Notes: generated by a model from the sequence alone, not told the origin. Counted from the stretch's first letter, positions 38,693-48,835 are shown. The stretch is 64,000 nt of DNA from Gammaproteobacteria bacterium (GCA_025358295.1 JANYJY010000030.1:79098-143097), one strand, 5' to 3'. Translations and numbers: made by a program.

Positions 38693-41185
38693 ATGACCAA
38701 TCTAGTCGTGCCCGCGCGGCACTGCGTTGTAATCATTTTGGCAATTGCCGGCATCATTGCTACCGGCTCCGCGTGGGGTCAAACGGCAGCGAGTGCGCCG
38801 ATCCTCAGCGAAATTATCGTGACCGCGCAGAAGCGGGAACAAAACATCCAAGACGTTCCGATCTCAGTAATCGCCCTATCAGGACAGCAATTGAAAGACG
38901 GCGGCGTAACGGATATCAAAAATCTGCAATCCCTGGCGCCGGGCGTGACGGTCACTTCGACGACCAGTGAGAACGTCACCACTGCCCGCATCCGCGGGAT
39001 CGGCACCGTCGGCGACAATCCGGGCTTGGAATCCTCCGTTGGCGTGGTGATTGACGGGGTCTATCGACCGCGCAATGGAGTCGGCTTTGGCGACCTCGGA
39101 GAGATCGAGCAAATCGAAATTCTAGAGGGACCGCAAGGAGAACTGTTCGGCAAGAACAACGATGCAGGTGTCATCAATATCATCACCAAGCGGCCGTCGA
39201 CTATGTTCGGCGTGACGGCCGAGGCCACAGGCGGGAATTACAACGATCGCGAAATCAATGCCTCGGTCACCGGGCCGCTCGGCGATATTGCCGCGGCTCG
39301 TTTCTATGCTGGCTACCAGCGTCGCGACGGCTTTCTCAACGTGGATACCGCGCTCGGCCCCAATACCAGCAACAAGACCGACAATCGCAATATGTACACG
39401 ATGCGCGGCCAGTTCGTGCTCACGCCCAACGATACCCTGAGCTTCCTGGTGATCGGCGATTACTCCAAGCGCAACGAATCGTGCTGCGGAGCCGTGCAAA
39501 CGGCCGACGGACCGTTCGCAGGCATTATCACTGCGCTCGGTTCCATCCCTCCTCTGGGCGGTCAAGCCGGCACCGTCGCCATTGCCGCACCATCGCTCTC
39601 CCCGTTCAAGCGACAGGCCTACGCCAATCAGCCCGTCACTCAGCAGATTCGCGATATGGGAATTTCAGGCGAACTGAATTGGGATCTCGGCTTCGCCAAG
39701 CTCACCTCCATCACAGCATGGCGCGACAATACCATCGTTGCCGGCAACGACGTCGATTACAGCGGCATCGACATCACGCAAGAACCGGCCAATGAAGACA
39801 ATCAGACCGATTTTAAGCAATTCAGCGAGGAACTGCGCATGGCCGGCAAGAGCGGTCCGCTGGATTGGCTGGTGGGCGCATTCTATTCCAACGAAATTTT
39901 GACCACGAACACGGCCATCTACGCCGGCAATGACTTTGATTTATACATCGGAGGAGTCGGCTCGGCGGCATTCACCGGGGCCCCGGATTTTCTCGCCATA
40001 CCCAAATTGACCGGCAAGCCGCCGGGCGGAACCTTTATTCCCGGAAAATCCGGCGAACAGGATTTCTACCACCAGAACGAAAAGAGCTACGCCTTCTTCA
40101 CCAACGAGACTTACAACATCACCCCTGGGCTGGATCTGACCGCGGGGCTGCGCTACACGTCTGAGAAAAAGAACGCGACGGCCAACTATGTCGATCCGGA
40201 CGGCGGCTTGGGCTGCGCCTCCTTATTGGCGGCGGGCACGGCCAACCCTTTCTTCCTGGGCTACGGCTGCTCCACCATCTTCAATCCGTTCTTCGCGCCG
40301 GCGATCGGCAGTACGGCGGCCTTGACGCACAGCCAGTCCTTGGACGAAAGCAATGTATCGGGCACCGTGAAGCTGTCGTATCGTTTCAACGACGATGTCA
40401 TGGCCTATGTGTCGTGGGCCAACGGATTCAAAGCCGGCGGATTCAATCTGGCGCGGGTGACGGAGGTCGGTCCCCAGGGTCAGCCTACGTTGACGCCGAA
40501 ACTCGATACCGAATTCCCCCGCGAGACGGTCGAGTCCTACGAGATCGGCATCAAGAGTATGCTGGCCAATAGGTCCTTGCGCCTGAATGCGTCGATATTC
40601 GATCAGAAATACACGAATTTCCAGTTGAACACGTTTACCGGCATTCAATTCGTGGTCAGCACGATTCGTAAACTCGAGTCCAAGGGCGCCGAACTCGATG
40701 CCGCATGGGCCACGCCGCTAGCCGGACTCAGCCTCTCCGGGGGTGTGACGTATGCCTTTACCAACATCACGGAATTCGGCGAATCGCAATCTCTGTTTGC
40801 ACCGAATGCGGCGACGAATCTCGTCCGGCTGAACGATCGGCTGTCCTTCGCGCCGCTCTGGTCGGGAGTGGCCTCCGCGACCTACACCGTGCCGATGTCC
40901 TCGACGATTGAATTCCGCGCAAGCGTCAGCGAGAAATACAGCTCCTCGTACAACACGGGATCGGATCTTGATCCCCTCAAGCGCCAAGGCGCCTACGGCC
41001 TGCTGAATGCCAGGCTCGGCATCGGTTCCACCGACGGCAAATGGACAGTTGAGGTATGGGGCGCGAACCTCGCCGCCAAGGGGTACTATCAAGTCGCATT
41101 CGACGCGCCTTTCCAATATCAACAGGTCGACGCGTTTTTGGCTGATCCTCGGACCTTTGGGGTCACTGTGCGAACCAAATTCTGA
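38693..41185 (+). CDS. TonB-dependent outer-membrane receptor
   Basis: 830 residues. Signal peptide VVIILAIAGIIATGSAWGQ, a TonB-box region SEIIVTAQKREQNIQDVPIS, plug domain (IRGIGTVGDNPGLESSVGVVIDGV, LGEIEQIEILEGPQG, GVINIITKRPS) and a 22-strand-type barrel ending VRTKF with terminal Phe. Plug style is that of the large sphingomonad/Caulobacter-like receptor group. ATG has AGGGGGG upstream. Placed divergently from xoxF, it could import a metal-chelate needed by the lanthanide enzyme, or a carbon source together with the MFS gene that follows. Substrate is unproven. Confidence 0.9.
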   Translation: MTNLVVPARHCVVIILAIAGIIATGSAWGQTAASAPILSEIIVTAQKREQNIQDVPISVIALSGQQLKDGGVTDIKNLQSLAPGVTVTSTTSENVTTARIRGIGTVGDNPGLESSVGVVIDGVYRPRNGVGFGDLGEIEQIEILEGPQGELFGKNNDAGVINIITKRPSTMFGVTAEATGGNYNDREINASVTGPLGDIAAARFYAGYQRRDGFLNVDTALGPNTSNKTDNRNMYTMRGQFVLTPNDTLSFLVIGDYSKRNESCCGAVQTADGPFAGIITALGSIPPLGGQAGTVAIAAPSLSPFKRQAYANQPVTQQIRDMGISGELNWDLGFAKLTSITAWRDNTIVAGNDVDYSGIDITQEPANEDNQTDFKQFSEELRMAGKSGPLDWLVGAFYSNEILTTNTAIYAGNDFDLYIGGVGSAAFTGAPDFLAIPKLTGKPPGGTFIPGKSGEQDFYHQNEKSYAFFTNETYNITPGLDLTAGLRYTSEKKNATANYVDPDGGLGCASLLAAGTANPFFLGYGCSTIFNPFFAPAIGSTAALTHSQSLDESNVSGTVKLSYRFNDDVMAYVSWANGFKAGGFNLARVTEVGPQGQPTLTPKLDTEFPRETVESYEIGIKSMLANRSLRLNASIFDQKYTNFQLNTFTGIQFVVSTIRKLESKGAELDAAWATPLAGLSLSGGVTYAFTNITEFGESQSLFAPNAATNLVRLNDRLSFAPLWSGVASATYTVPMSSTIEFRASVSEKYSSSYNTGSDLDPLKRQGAYGLLNARLGIGSTDGKWTVEVWGANLAAKGYYQVAFDAPFQYQQVDAFLADPRTFGVTVRTKF

Positions 41186-41225
41186 TATGGCCGGATCGGT
41201 TTGTCATTCGGCAGAGGGCGTCGTT

Positions 41226-42530
41226 GTGACGAAGAATCAATCGCGTGCCGGGTACGCGCTGTTTGTGCTGTTCGTCATCAATTTGCTGAATTTTTTCGAC
41301 CGCCAGTTGCTGGGTTCTTTGGGCGAACCAATCCGCAGGGAATTTCACTTGAGCGACACGGCGCTCGGCTTGCTGGGGACGGTGACCGTACTGACGTATG
41401 CATTGGTCGGCCTGCCGCTCGGTTGGCTGGCGGACCGATGGCACCGCACTCGCCTCATCGCCATCAGCACGGCCGCGTGGAGTCTGCTGACCGGGGCATC
41501 CGGTCTGGCGCAGAGCTACGTGCAGCTCAGCATCGCGAGGCTGGGAGTGGGTCTCAGCGAGGCGAGCTGCGCGCCCGCGGGGCAATCGTTGATCGGCGAC
41601 CTGTACCCGAAGGAGCAGCGCGCCCGTGCCATGGCAGTATTTATGCTCGGACTGCCGGCCGGCATTTTCCTGGCCTATTACTGCGCCGGCACGATCGGCG
41701 CCACGTTCGGCTGGCGCGCAGCCTTTTTGCTCGCCTGTATTCCCGGCCTGCTGTTCGCCTGGCTGGTGCTGCGGATTGCGGAGCCCGTGCGCGGCGCAAT
41801 CGAATTCAAAAACTTAAGCGGTGGCGCCCCTGCCTCGGTGAAGTCCTCGTTCGCCGCCGTGCTGAGACTGCCCACCATGCGGTGGATCATCCTCTCGGGC
41901 GTGCTCCACAACTTTAATATGTATGCCATCAACAGCTTCCAGACGCCCTTTTTGCAGCGATTCCACGAAATGGGACTCAGGCAGGCGAGCAATGTATCCG
42001 CGATATCGCTGGGCGCGGTGGGGGCCATCGGCTTGTTGGTGGGCGGCTGGCTTGCCGACCGGATCGGCGCGAAGCGGCATGACGGCCGCCTGCTGCTGTC
42101 GGCATGTTCCATGGCTATAGCAGCGCCGTGTATTTTTCTTGCAGTGAACCAGCCCAAGGGTGCCACCGGCGCGTTCATGATTCTTATGGCCGCCGGCACC
42201 ATGACCATGTTCGTGTACTACGCTACGGTGTACTCCGCCATTCAGGACGTTATCGAGCCACGCTTGCGCGGAACCGCCGTGGCCATCTATTTCTGCGCGA
42301 TGTATGTGCTCGGCGCCGGTTTCGGCAGCTTGGGATTGGGAATGTTGAGCGACCACTTTGCGCGTCGGGCAATGCGCGATGCGGGTATGTCGACCATGAC
42401 CGAAGCGTTCAAGGCCGTGGGGTTGCACAACGCCATGTACATCATTCCGGTGCTGGCGGCGTTGGCGGCATTGGTGCTGTTCGCTGCCTCGCGCACCGTG
42501 GAAGCCGATATCCGCAAGCTGCAGCGCTGA
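41226..42530 (+). CDS. MFS transporter, spinster-like
   Basis: About 434 residues, twelve membrane segments. Opening LFVLFVINLLNFFDRQLLG is typical of the spinster-like MFS group, with the loop 2-3 motif GWLADRWHRTRLIAIS and GLSEASCAPAGQSLIGDLYP in TM5. The start is the GTG at 41226 with GAGGG eight bases upstream; an ATG at 41187, two bases after the TonB receptor stop, is the alternative. Likely co-transcribed with that receptor, so the pair may move the same solute across both membranes. The last 44 bases are part of a 47-bp repeat also found at 48953-48999. Confidence 0.85.
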   Translation: MTKNQSRAGYALFVLFVINLLNFFDRQLLGSLGEPIRREFHLSDTALGLLGTVTVLTYALVGLPLGWLADRWHRTRLIAISTAAWSLLTGASGLAQSYVQLSIARLGVGLSEASCAPAGQSLIGDLYPKEQRARAMAVFMLGLPAGIFLAYYCAGTIGATFGWRAAFLLACIPGLLFAWLVLRIAEPVRGAIEFKNLSGGAPASVKSSFAAVLRLPTMRWIILSGVLHNFNMYAINSFQTPFLQRFHEMGLRQASNVSAISLGAVGAIGLLVGGWLADRIGAKRHDGRLLLSACSMAIAAPCIFLAVNQPKGATGAFMILMAAGTMTMFVYYATVYSAIQDVIEPRLRGTAVAIYFCAMYVLGAGFGSLGLGMLSDHFARRAMRDAGMSTMTEAFKAVGLHNAMYIIPVLAALAALVLFAASRTVEADIRKLQR

Positions 42531-42533
42531 TCG
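42487..42533. repeat. 47-bp direct repeat, left copy
   Basis: Covers the last 44 bases of the MFS gene plus three bases after its stop. It is identical over 47 bases to 48953-48999, same orientation. The two copies bracket a 6.4-kb block with its own operon structure. Confidence 0.95.
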
Positions 42534-42626
42534 CCCCGGTCGCCCTGCAAACACGAGAAAAGGCCTAACTACGCGGCATCCTCAAATCGCGGCTTAGCCG
42601 ATACCGCCTGGCGCGAATTAGTGAAG

Positions 42627-43631
42627 CTACGGAAGGGAGGGCTTTTCTTGTGCCTTCGCCGCTGCCATCGGACGACTTCTCCATTCGCGAGCACAACAGC
42701 CAAAGCGAGCATTGAACACTTTACTGAAATGCGCGAGCTGATTGAATCCCGCGTCAAATGCAAGGTCTGTGATCGCGCGCGAAGCCTGGTTTGGATCCTC
42801 AAGTAACGCTCGAACGGCTGCGAGACGCTGCGCAAGGATATAGCCGGCAATACCGTCTGATTCGCCCGCAAAGGCGTTATAAAGATGGCGACGGCTGCAG
42901 TTCAGGCCTTCAGCGATAGACTGGACCGAAAGCCGGGGGTCGCTCAGCCTACAGGCTACGAACGCCTTGATTCGATCGCGCAACGTGGCGCGCTGGCCCA
43001 ACGCGCATGAATTGCCGCCCAACTCGAGAAGACTCAAGAACACAAGTTGCGTCAACACGTCCGCAGTTCCAGCTGCCGCGGCTGGAGACATCGTTGGCAA
43101 TTCCTGAAAAGCTGTCAGCATGCTCGTCCACGCCAGCCGAGAAACCCCGCGCTGACTGGTGAGACGGCGCACCAACAGACGATCTATCGGGATCTGCTCC
43201 GGTAGCCGATCCTTCGGGATCATCATGACCAGCTGGGTGACACTGCGCGGATTGATCACGTTGTACCCGTGAGTCGTGTCGTAGACACTCCAGTCTCCCG
43301 GCTGCAGCCGTACCGAGCGTCCAAACTGCTCGAATTGAGCTACCCCTTGCAATTGCGCGACCACCTTCAGCACGCCGACGTGAGAACGGCGGGCTTGTGA
43401 GGGCGTGCGCACCACCCGGTGGCGGGTGGCATCCAGCTTACATAGGTGAACATAGGACGCATCCCCACCCACGATCTGTCCTGCAAACGCCTGGTCGCCG
43501 AACGCGCGTGAATCAAGCCCGCCGATCATTTTCCAGATCGCCTTGCCCCACAACGGCAATCGATCGTTGGCTGGGACGCCATCGGTCGAAAAGGAACTCA
43601 TCGCGGATTTAGCAAGCGGCTCGATGTTCAT
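42627..43631 (-). CDS. AraC-family transcriptional regulator (FeaR-like)
   Basis: 334 residues. The N-terminal part fits the AraC_binding_2 sensor type (FAGQIVGGDASYVHLCKLDATRHRV, LQPGDWSVYDTTHGYNV). The C-terminal part is a double helix-turn-helix: LSVQSIAEGLNCSRRHLYNAF and AITDLAFDAGFNQLAHFSKVFNARFG. FeaR-type proteins often control aldehyde or amine oxidation genes; here it is encoded 36 bases after the MFS gene and close to an aldehyde dehydrogenase, so it probably regulates this block. Confidence 0.9.
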   Translation of the reverse strand: MNIEPLAKSAMSSFSTDGVPANDRLPLWGKAIWKMIGGLDSRAFGDQAFAGQIVGGDASYVHLCKLDATRHRVVRTPSQARRSHVGVLKVVAQLQGVAQFEQFGRSVRLQPGDWSVYDTTHGYNVINPRSVTQLVMMIPKDRLPEQIPIDRLLVRRLTSQRGVSRLAWTSMLTAFQELPTMSPAAAAGTADVLTQLVFLSLLELGGNSCALGQRATLRDRIKAFVACRLSDPRLSVQSIAEGLNCSRRHLYNAFAGESDGIAGYILAQRLAAVRALLEDPNQASRAITDLAFDAGFNQLAHFSKVFNARFGCCAREWRSRPMAAAKAQEKPSLP

Positions 43632-43667
43632 GGCCCCGCCCTAGTTTTGCCTAAGCTTATGCCCACC

Positions 43668-44915
43668 CTAGCGGTTAGTCGACACATCCGATGGAATGGG
43701 GGCAGCCCGCAACGGTTGCGAAACTAATCGGCGCGGCGCGGTTTCCACCAGAAACATACTGACCATAATTCCAACGCCGAGGCCGACGAAGGCAACCCAT
43801 AATACTTTGTCGATGCCGAGATGCTCAGCCACCCAACCGGCCGCAGAAGGCGCGATTCCCCCGCCAAAAATCTCACCTGCCCCTGAAATTATGCCTACCG
43901 CGGACGCGGTAAGGATGTTTGGCACGGCCTCAGTCGCGATCGGCCCTGTGGTCATAGAGACTACGCCAAATGAGAACGCCGAGCAGGAGAGCAGCGTCAG
44001 GAAAAGCCAGGGCACATCCGAATGAGCATGGCCAAACAGCCAGAGCGACAGGAACGCGCCTACAAAACACAACAACATCGTGTTGCGACGGCCAGCGAAA
44101 TCCGATAACCAGTTGAGCAAAAATTGACCGCCTCCCCCACCGAAACCGATCGCCGAAAGAACCATGGCAATATCGGCCGCAGGCAAGTGAACGAAGTTCG
44201 TCAGATAGACCGGCAACATGCCCGCCAGCACGAACACGCAGCTCATTGCGCAGACTATAGCGGCCATCGCTACCACTACGTTTCGCGAGCGGAACAGATT
44301 TCGCCACGCAATCGCGGGCCGCAACTGTGCGTCGCCTTGAAGGTGTTCGGGCTCGCTCACGGTAAGAGAGATGCCGGCCGCGACAATGAGACCCGGAATG
44401 GCGACCATCGCGAACACCCAACGCCACGAGCCGGTTGCGGACAATAGAGCCGCGGCTATAAGAGGACCGAATCCCAGTCCGAATAGCGCGAACATACACA
44501 ACTGGATGCCCTGGTTGAGTCCCCGCCGCCTCGCTGGAGACGCTTCGGCGTTCGCTGCAATCGAGGCAGGCAGATAGGCACCCTCCATTGCACCCATCGT
44601 ACCGCGGATCAACAACAGTGAACCTGCTGAGCGAACTAAACCACTTAGCCCGGAGAGTACCGAGAATCCTAGCAGCGCGGGTATCAAGACACGGCGTCTG
44701 CCTATGCTGTCAGATACCCTGCCAAGCAGCGTTGAAGACACTCCCCAGACCACACCCAGAACGCCAATCGCGTTACCCGCATCTTGATAGCTCAGGTGCA
44801 GGTCACGCATCATCTCAGGCAGTAGCGGGGCGATGATCCATCGATCGAGACCGACCAGTGCGAAACCGAGCGATAGCAGCGTTAGCGCACGAATTTCATA
44901 GGACCAGGTACGCAT
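43668..44915 (-). CDS. MFS transporter
   Basis: 415 residues, twelve predicted membrane segments. Opening LTLLSLGFALVGLDRWIIAPLLPEMMRDLHLSY and the loop 2-3 motif GRVSDSIGRRRVLIPA are typical of aromatic-acid/metabolite MFS carriers. GAMEGAYLPASIAANAEASPARRRG is the TM5 region. It starts nine bases after the stop of the upstream TonB receptor on the same strand, so the pair forms an outer/inner-membrane uptake unit. Substrate unknown, perhaps an aromatic compound given the neighbouring aldehyde dehydrogenase. Confidence 0.88.
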   Translation of the reverse strand: MRTWSYEIRALTLLSLGFALVGLDRWIIAPLLPEMMRDLHLSYQDAGNAIGVLGVVWGVSSTLLGRVSDSIGRRRVLIPALLGFSVLSGLSGLVRSAGSLLLIRGTMGAMEGAYLPASIAANAEASPARRRGLNQGIQLCMFALFGLGFGPLIAAALLSATGSWRWVFAMVAIPGLIVAAGISLTVSEPEHLQGDAQLRPAIAWRNLFRSRNVVVAMAAIVCAMSCVFVLAGMLPVYLTNFVHLPAADIAMVLSAIGFGGGGGQFLLNWLSDFAGRRNTMLLCFVGAFLSLWLFGHAHSDVPWLFLTLLSCSAFSFGVVSMTTGPIATEAVPNILTASAVGIISGAGEIFGGGIAPSAAGWVAEHLGIDKVLWVAFVGLGVGIMVSMFLVETAPRRLVSQPLRAAPIPSDVSTNR

Positions 44916-44924
44916 TGATCCGCC

Positions 44925-47135
44925 TCAGTGCCGCAGAGAGATCGCCGCAAATATCTGCCGTGGCGCACCAGCGGCACCGAGATCGGTGCAACCGGCACAA
45001 GGCCCCGTTCCGGGTACGTAGAATCCCGGGTTGTACTCAGTCCAATAGTGAACACCGAAGATATTTGTCGCGCTCAAGGACACCTGCCAGCTCTTGCTCT
45101 CCGAACCAATGGCAATGCGGGCGTTACCCAGCCAGTAGGCCGGATTTGCGGTGCCGGGCGTGTTCGCCAGGTCCCACCAAAACTTATTCGCGTAGCTCAT
45201 GTCAAAGTCGCCGTCGAACCGCAGGCCGGTAAACACCGGACGGCTATAGGCGATGCCCAGGCTCCCCGTGACGGTGGGAGAATTCGGAACGAATTTGCCG
45301 TCGATCGGAACGCCGGATATAGCGGCCTGCTGCCACTTCGCGTTGAGATATCCCGCACTGGCGCGGACCGTAAGGTCAGTCGCGAGTCGCCAGTTGACGT
45401 TCGCTTCCGTTCCGTACGTGCGTGCATCCCCGACATTGCTGATGATTGCCACCAGACCGTAGGGCGGAATGAATCGATTAGTCTGAGCTTGATGATCCTT
45501 ATTTTTCACATAGAAGGCTGCGACCTCATATTCAAAGCGGCGATCGAGCCAATTTCCTTTTGAGCCGATCTCATAGCTGTTGGCTGTTTCGGATTTGAAA
45601 GGAATTGGCGCGGTGGAAGTGACGTTAATCGCTCCGGGCTCTTCGCCCTTGGCGGCGCTGGCGTAGAACAGGCGCCCAGAGTCCAATTTGTAAGAGACGG
45701 AGAGCTTGGGCAAAGTGGAGCGGGAAGTTATGGACGCCGACTGATTGGGTAATCCGCCAGCCTCGATTAGCACGTTGGCTTTATAGCGCGTTTCGCCCAC
45801 TCGCGCGCCCGCACCGACCGTGAAGTTCCCGATGTGGTAGTTAAAAGTTCCGAATCCGGCGAAATCAATTCGATCAGTGCTGAAGTCGTTGATGACGGTG
45901 GTAGCGGATGTAGGCACGTACGATGCAATGCCTACTCTGTTGAGCAGAACATTGCGGATATCAGCAGCGTATAGCCCAACCAACCAGTCATAAGTGTCGG
46001 TCGATGGCGAGGTGAGACGAAATTCTTGGGTGGCCACCTCGGTCGGGCGGTTTCCGGGAAGCGTGAACAGACTCAACCCCGGCATCCCCGGAGGCGAGAA
46101 TGAAATGTCCGTGTCGATCGTATAGGGGGTCCGGGTATAGGAGCTAATAGACGTCAGGCGGTTGCGCGACGCAAAATCTGCATTTACCTCAAGCACCGCG
46201 CCGTCCGTCGTGCGCGTGTTTGATGTTGGCTTGAAGAACGGAGCATCGTGGGTAAAGCTCGTTACCTGAGCCCTGGGGATGTATTCGTCGGCACCGTTTC
46301 GCATGCGGGCATGCCGTAGGGTTAACAAGGCGCTCACGCTGTCCGTCGGTTGATACAGGAGCATCGCTCGAACGCCATACTGGGTTGAAGGGCTGCCGTC
46401 AATTCCGAGCGCGCTGTTCGTTATGTAGCCGTCGGTCTTGACGTCATAGCCGGACAACCGCAGTGCAAGCTGATCGGGTACCAGCACGAGATTTTGCGCG
46501 GCGAACACATTGAGAGAATTGTAGCTTCCCACCTCTGCTCTAAACTCACCGCTCCAGTCGAATTTCGGCTTTTTGCTGACGTATCGGACGATGCCGCCGA
46601 TGGCACTACCGCCGTAGAGCGTCCCCTGCGGACCTTTGAGGATTTCAACGCTCTCGAGGTCCTCGAGACGCATGGTTTGATCGGTGAAATTAGGAACATT
46701 GTCGATGTTAAATCCGACACCGAGCACGTCCCCATAGGCCCCCACGCCGCGGATGACCACGTTAGTCGTCAAATCCTGCCGCATATTCAACTGAAGATTC
46801 GGGGTTTCACGACCGAGCGCTTCAACGTCATTGATGCCCTTGTTGATCAATTCCGACGCCGAAATTGCTGTAATTGACTCAGGAATGTCACTCACCCGCT
46901 CGTCGCGCTTTCTTGCGGACACAATGATCTCATCGAGCCTGGACGCATCGCTGAGATTGCCGGTGACCGACGTCGGGGTGCTGGTTTGATCGGCGCGCTG
47001 CGCCCACGAGGTCGAGACGAGGGCGATCGTGCCGACTGCAATCGCAAGCCAAAACGTCGCAGAAACTGTTGCACAGGATCGCCCTCCTCCGATGGAAGCG
47101 CATCCGGCCAGCGTCAACGAGGAAATCGTTTTCAT
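44925..47135 (-). CDS. TonB-dependent outer-membrane receptor
   Basis: 736 residues. Long N-terminal signal region ending VSTSWAQ, TonB-box region DEIIVSARKRDERVSDIPES, plug (VVIRGVGAYGDVLGVGFNIDNVPNF, LEDLESVEILKGPQGTLYGG, GGIVRYVSKKPK) and a barrel ending with IFAAISLRH. The final residue is His rather than the usual Phe. A strong GAGGGGGA site precedes the ATG at 47135. First gene of a TonB receptor-MFS-AraC operon, divergent from an aldehyde dehydrogenase. Base composition looks slightly less GC-rich than the flanking genes by eye. Confidence 0.9.
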   Translation of the reverse strand: MKTISSLTLAGCASIGGGRSCATVSATFWLAIAVGTIALVSTSWAQRADQTSTPTSVTGNLSDASRLDEIIVSARKRDERVSDIPESITAISASELINKGINDVEALGRETPNLQLNMRQDLTTNVVIRGVGAYGDVLGVGFNIDNVPNFTDQTMRLEDLESVEILKGPQGTLYGGSAIGGIVRYVSKKPKFDWSGEFRAEVGSYNSLNVFAAQNLVLVPDQLALRLSGYDVKTDGYITNSALGIDGSPSTQYGVRAMLLYQPTDSVSALLTLRHARMRNGADEYIPRAQVTSFTHDAPFFKPTSNTRTTDGAVLEVNADFASRNRLTSISSYTRTPYTIDTDISFSPPGMPGLSLFTLPGNRPTEVATQEFRLTSPSTDTYDWLVGLYAADIRNVLLNRVGIASYVPTSATTVINDFSTDRIDFAGFGTFNYHIGNFTVGAGARVGETRYKANVLIEAGGLPNQSASITSRSTLPKLSVSYKLDSGRLFYASAAKGEEPGAINVTSTAPIPFKSETANSYEIGSKGNWLDRRFEYEVAAFYVKNKDHQAQTNRFIPPYGLVAIISNVGDARTYGTEANVNWRLATDLTVRASAGYLNAKWQQAAISGVPIDGKFVPNSPTVTGSLGIAYSRPVFTGLRFDGDFDMSYANKFWWDLANTPGTANPAYWLGNARIAIGSESKSWQVSLSATNIFGVHYWTEYNPGFYVPGTGPCAGCTDLGAAGAPRQIFAAISLRH

Positions 47136-47371
47136 CGTGGTCCCCCTCTTACAGTGGAATTTATTGTGTTGCTCCTCGACGGAGGGAACTTCTTATATCG
47201 CGATCCTAGCTTAATGGCTTCCCCGCCGCGCCACTTGTCTGGTTGTGCACAATCTCGACCGCGCTAACCGCAAACATAAGAGCAAGACGTACACTCCATT
47301 TCCGGAGGGCGGCCGTGGTCACGATATCGACGGCGTCTTTCCAGTCATGGATGTGGAGGCAGGAGTAGATT

Positions 47372-48835
47372 GTGAACAAACCACCAGGCATGCGAGCCGA
47401 ACTGCACATAGGCGGCCGTTCAACTGCCGCGATCGATGGGCGCACCTTCGTTCGCCGTAACCCAGTCACCGGAGAGGTCGCGACACTTGCGGCCGCGGCG
47501 GGCATTGCAGATGCCGAAGCGGCGGCGGATACCGCCGCCGCGGCGTTCCCTGGCTGGTCTTCGCTCGGTCCTGGAGTGCGACGCGAAAGAATGAACTTAG
47601 CCGCGGATGCATTCCGCGCTCGGTCCGCAGAATTCATTGCGGCAATGCGCGAAGAAACGGGCGCCACCGAGGGTTGGGCGCAATTCAACCTGCGGCTTGC
47701 TGAGGGCATGATGCGCGAAGCCGCTTCACTGACTACGCACATCGGGGGCGAATTATTTGACTCCGATAAACCGGGTTGCCTTGCGATGGGAGTGCGGAAG
47801 CCTGCGGGCGTCGTACTCGGGATCGCCCCATGGAACGCACCGCTCATCCTTGGAGTACGAGCGATCGCAACGCCGCTCGCCTGCGGCAATACCGTTATAT
47901 TCAAAGCGTCGGAGATCTGTCCGCGCACGCACGTCTTGATCGGCGAGGCATTTGCGTCGGCATTGCCGGCTGGCGTGTTGAATGTCATTAATAACGCGCC
48001 GGAGGATGCGGCGCACATCGTCGGCGCCTTGATAGATCATCCGGCCGTGCGTCGTATTAATTTTACCGGATCTACACGGGTGGGCCGCGAGGTGGCGCGA
48101 CGAGCGGCAGATAACTTGAAACCTGTTTTGTTGGAACTCGGCGGCAAAGCACCATTGCTGGTACTTGAAGATGCCGATTTAGATGAGGCGGTCAAAGCCG
48201 CAGCTTTCGGGGCGTTCATGAATCAAGGTCAGATCTGCATGTCGACAGAGCGCATCGTGGTCATCGAATCGGTGGCCGATGAATTCATGAAGAAACTTGC
48301 GTTCAAGGCGATGCACCTCATTTCGGGGGATCCACGCGAAGGAGCGGCGCCCCTCGGCGCGGTGATCGACGCCAGCTCGGCCGATCGCATACGCCGGCTG
48401 ATCGACGACGCCGTCGCGAAGGGTGCAGTACTCGCTGCGGGCGGGACCGGGGTTGGCGTGTTCATGCCGGCTACGGTTCTTGATCGCGTCACGCGCAAGA
48501 TGCGCCTCTATCACGAAGAGTCCTTCGGTCCCGTGGTTACTGTGCTGCGTGCACGCGATGCGGACGAAGCTGTCGGCCTTGCCAACGACACCGAGTACGG
48601 CCTTTCTGCCTCGATATTCACCGCTAACATTGCCCGTGGTATTGTGCTTGCGAACCAAATCCAGTCGGGCATATGCCACATCAACGGGCCGACGGTGCAC
48701 GATGAGGCGCACATGCCGTTTGGCGGCATGAAGGCAAGCGGCTATGGCCGCTTTGGCGGCAAAGCTGGAATCGCGGAATTTACCGATCTGCGCTGGTTGA
48801 CAATCGAGACTCAAATCGGCCGCTATCCGCTATGA
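47372..48835 (+). CDS. Aldehyde dehydrogenase, salicylaldehyde/vanillin type
   Basis: 487 residues. NAD(P)-dependent oxidation of an aldehyde to an acid. Landmarks are GIAPWNAPLILGVRAIATPLACGNTVIFK-type cofactor region (about residues 148-176), GSTRVGREVA, catalytic Glu in LELGGKAPLLV and catalytic Cys in NQGQICMSTERI. MSTERI after the Cys is typical of aromatic-aldehyde enzymes (DoxF/Vdh group). GTG start at 47372 has AGGAG seven bases upstream. Divergent from the TonB receptor operon and inside the repeat-bounded block; it may oxidise an aldehyde taken up by that system. Confidence 0.92.
   Translation: MNKPPGMRAELHIGGRSTAAIDGRTFVRRNPVTGEVATLAAAAGIADAEAAADTAAAAFPGWSSLGPGVRRERMNLAADAFRARSAEFIAAMREETGATEGWAQFNLRLAEGMMREAASLTTHIGGELFDSDKPGCLAMGVRKPAGVVLGIAPWNAPLILGVRAIATPLACGNTVIFKASEICPRTHVLIGEAFASALPAGVLNVINNAPEDAAHIVGALIDHPAVRRINFTGSTRVGREVARRAADNLKPVLLELGGKAPLLVLEDADLDEAVKAAAFGAFMNQGQICMSTERIVVIESVADEFMKKLAFKAMHLISGDPREGAAPLGAVIDASSADRIRRLIDDAVAKGAVLAAGGTGVGVFMPATVLDRVTRKMRLYHEESFGPVVTVLRARDADEAVGLANDTEYGLSASIFTANIARGIVLANQIQSGICHINGPTVHDEAHMPFGGMKASGYGRFGGKAGIAEFTDLRWLTIETQIGRYPL

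Noticed and set aside
47206..48018. Reverse-strand frame (270 codons) overlapping the aldehyde dehydrogenase start
   Set aside because: Antisense of the NAD-binding domain; no own motifs and no ribosome binding site.
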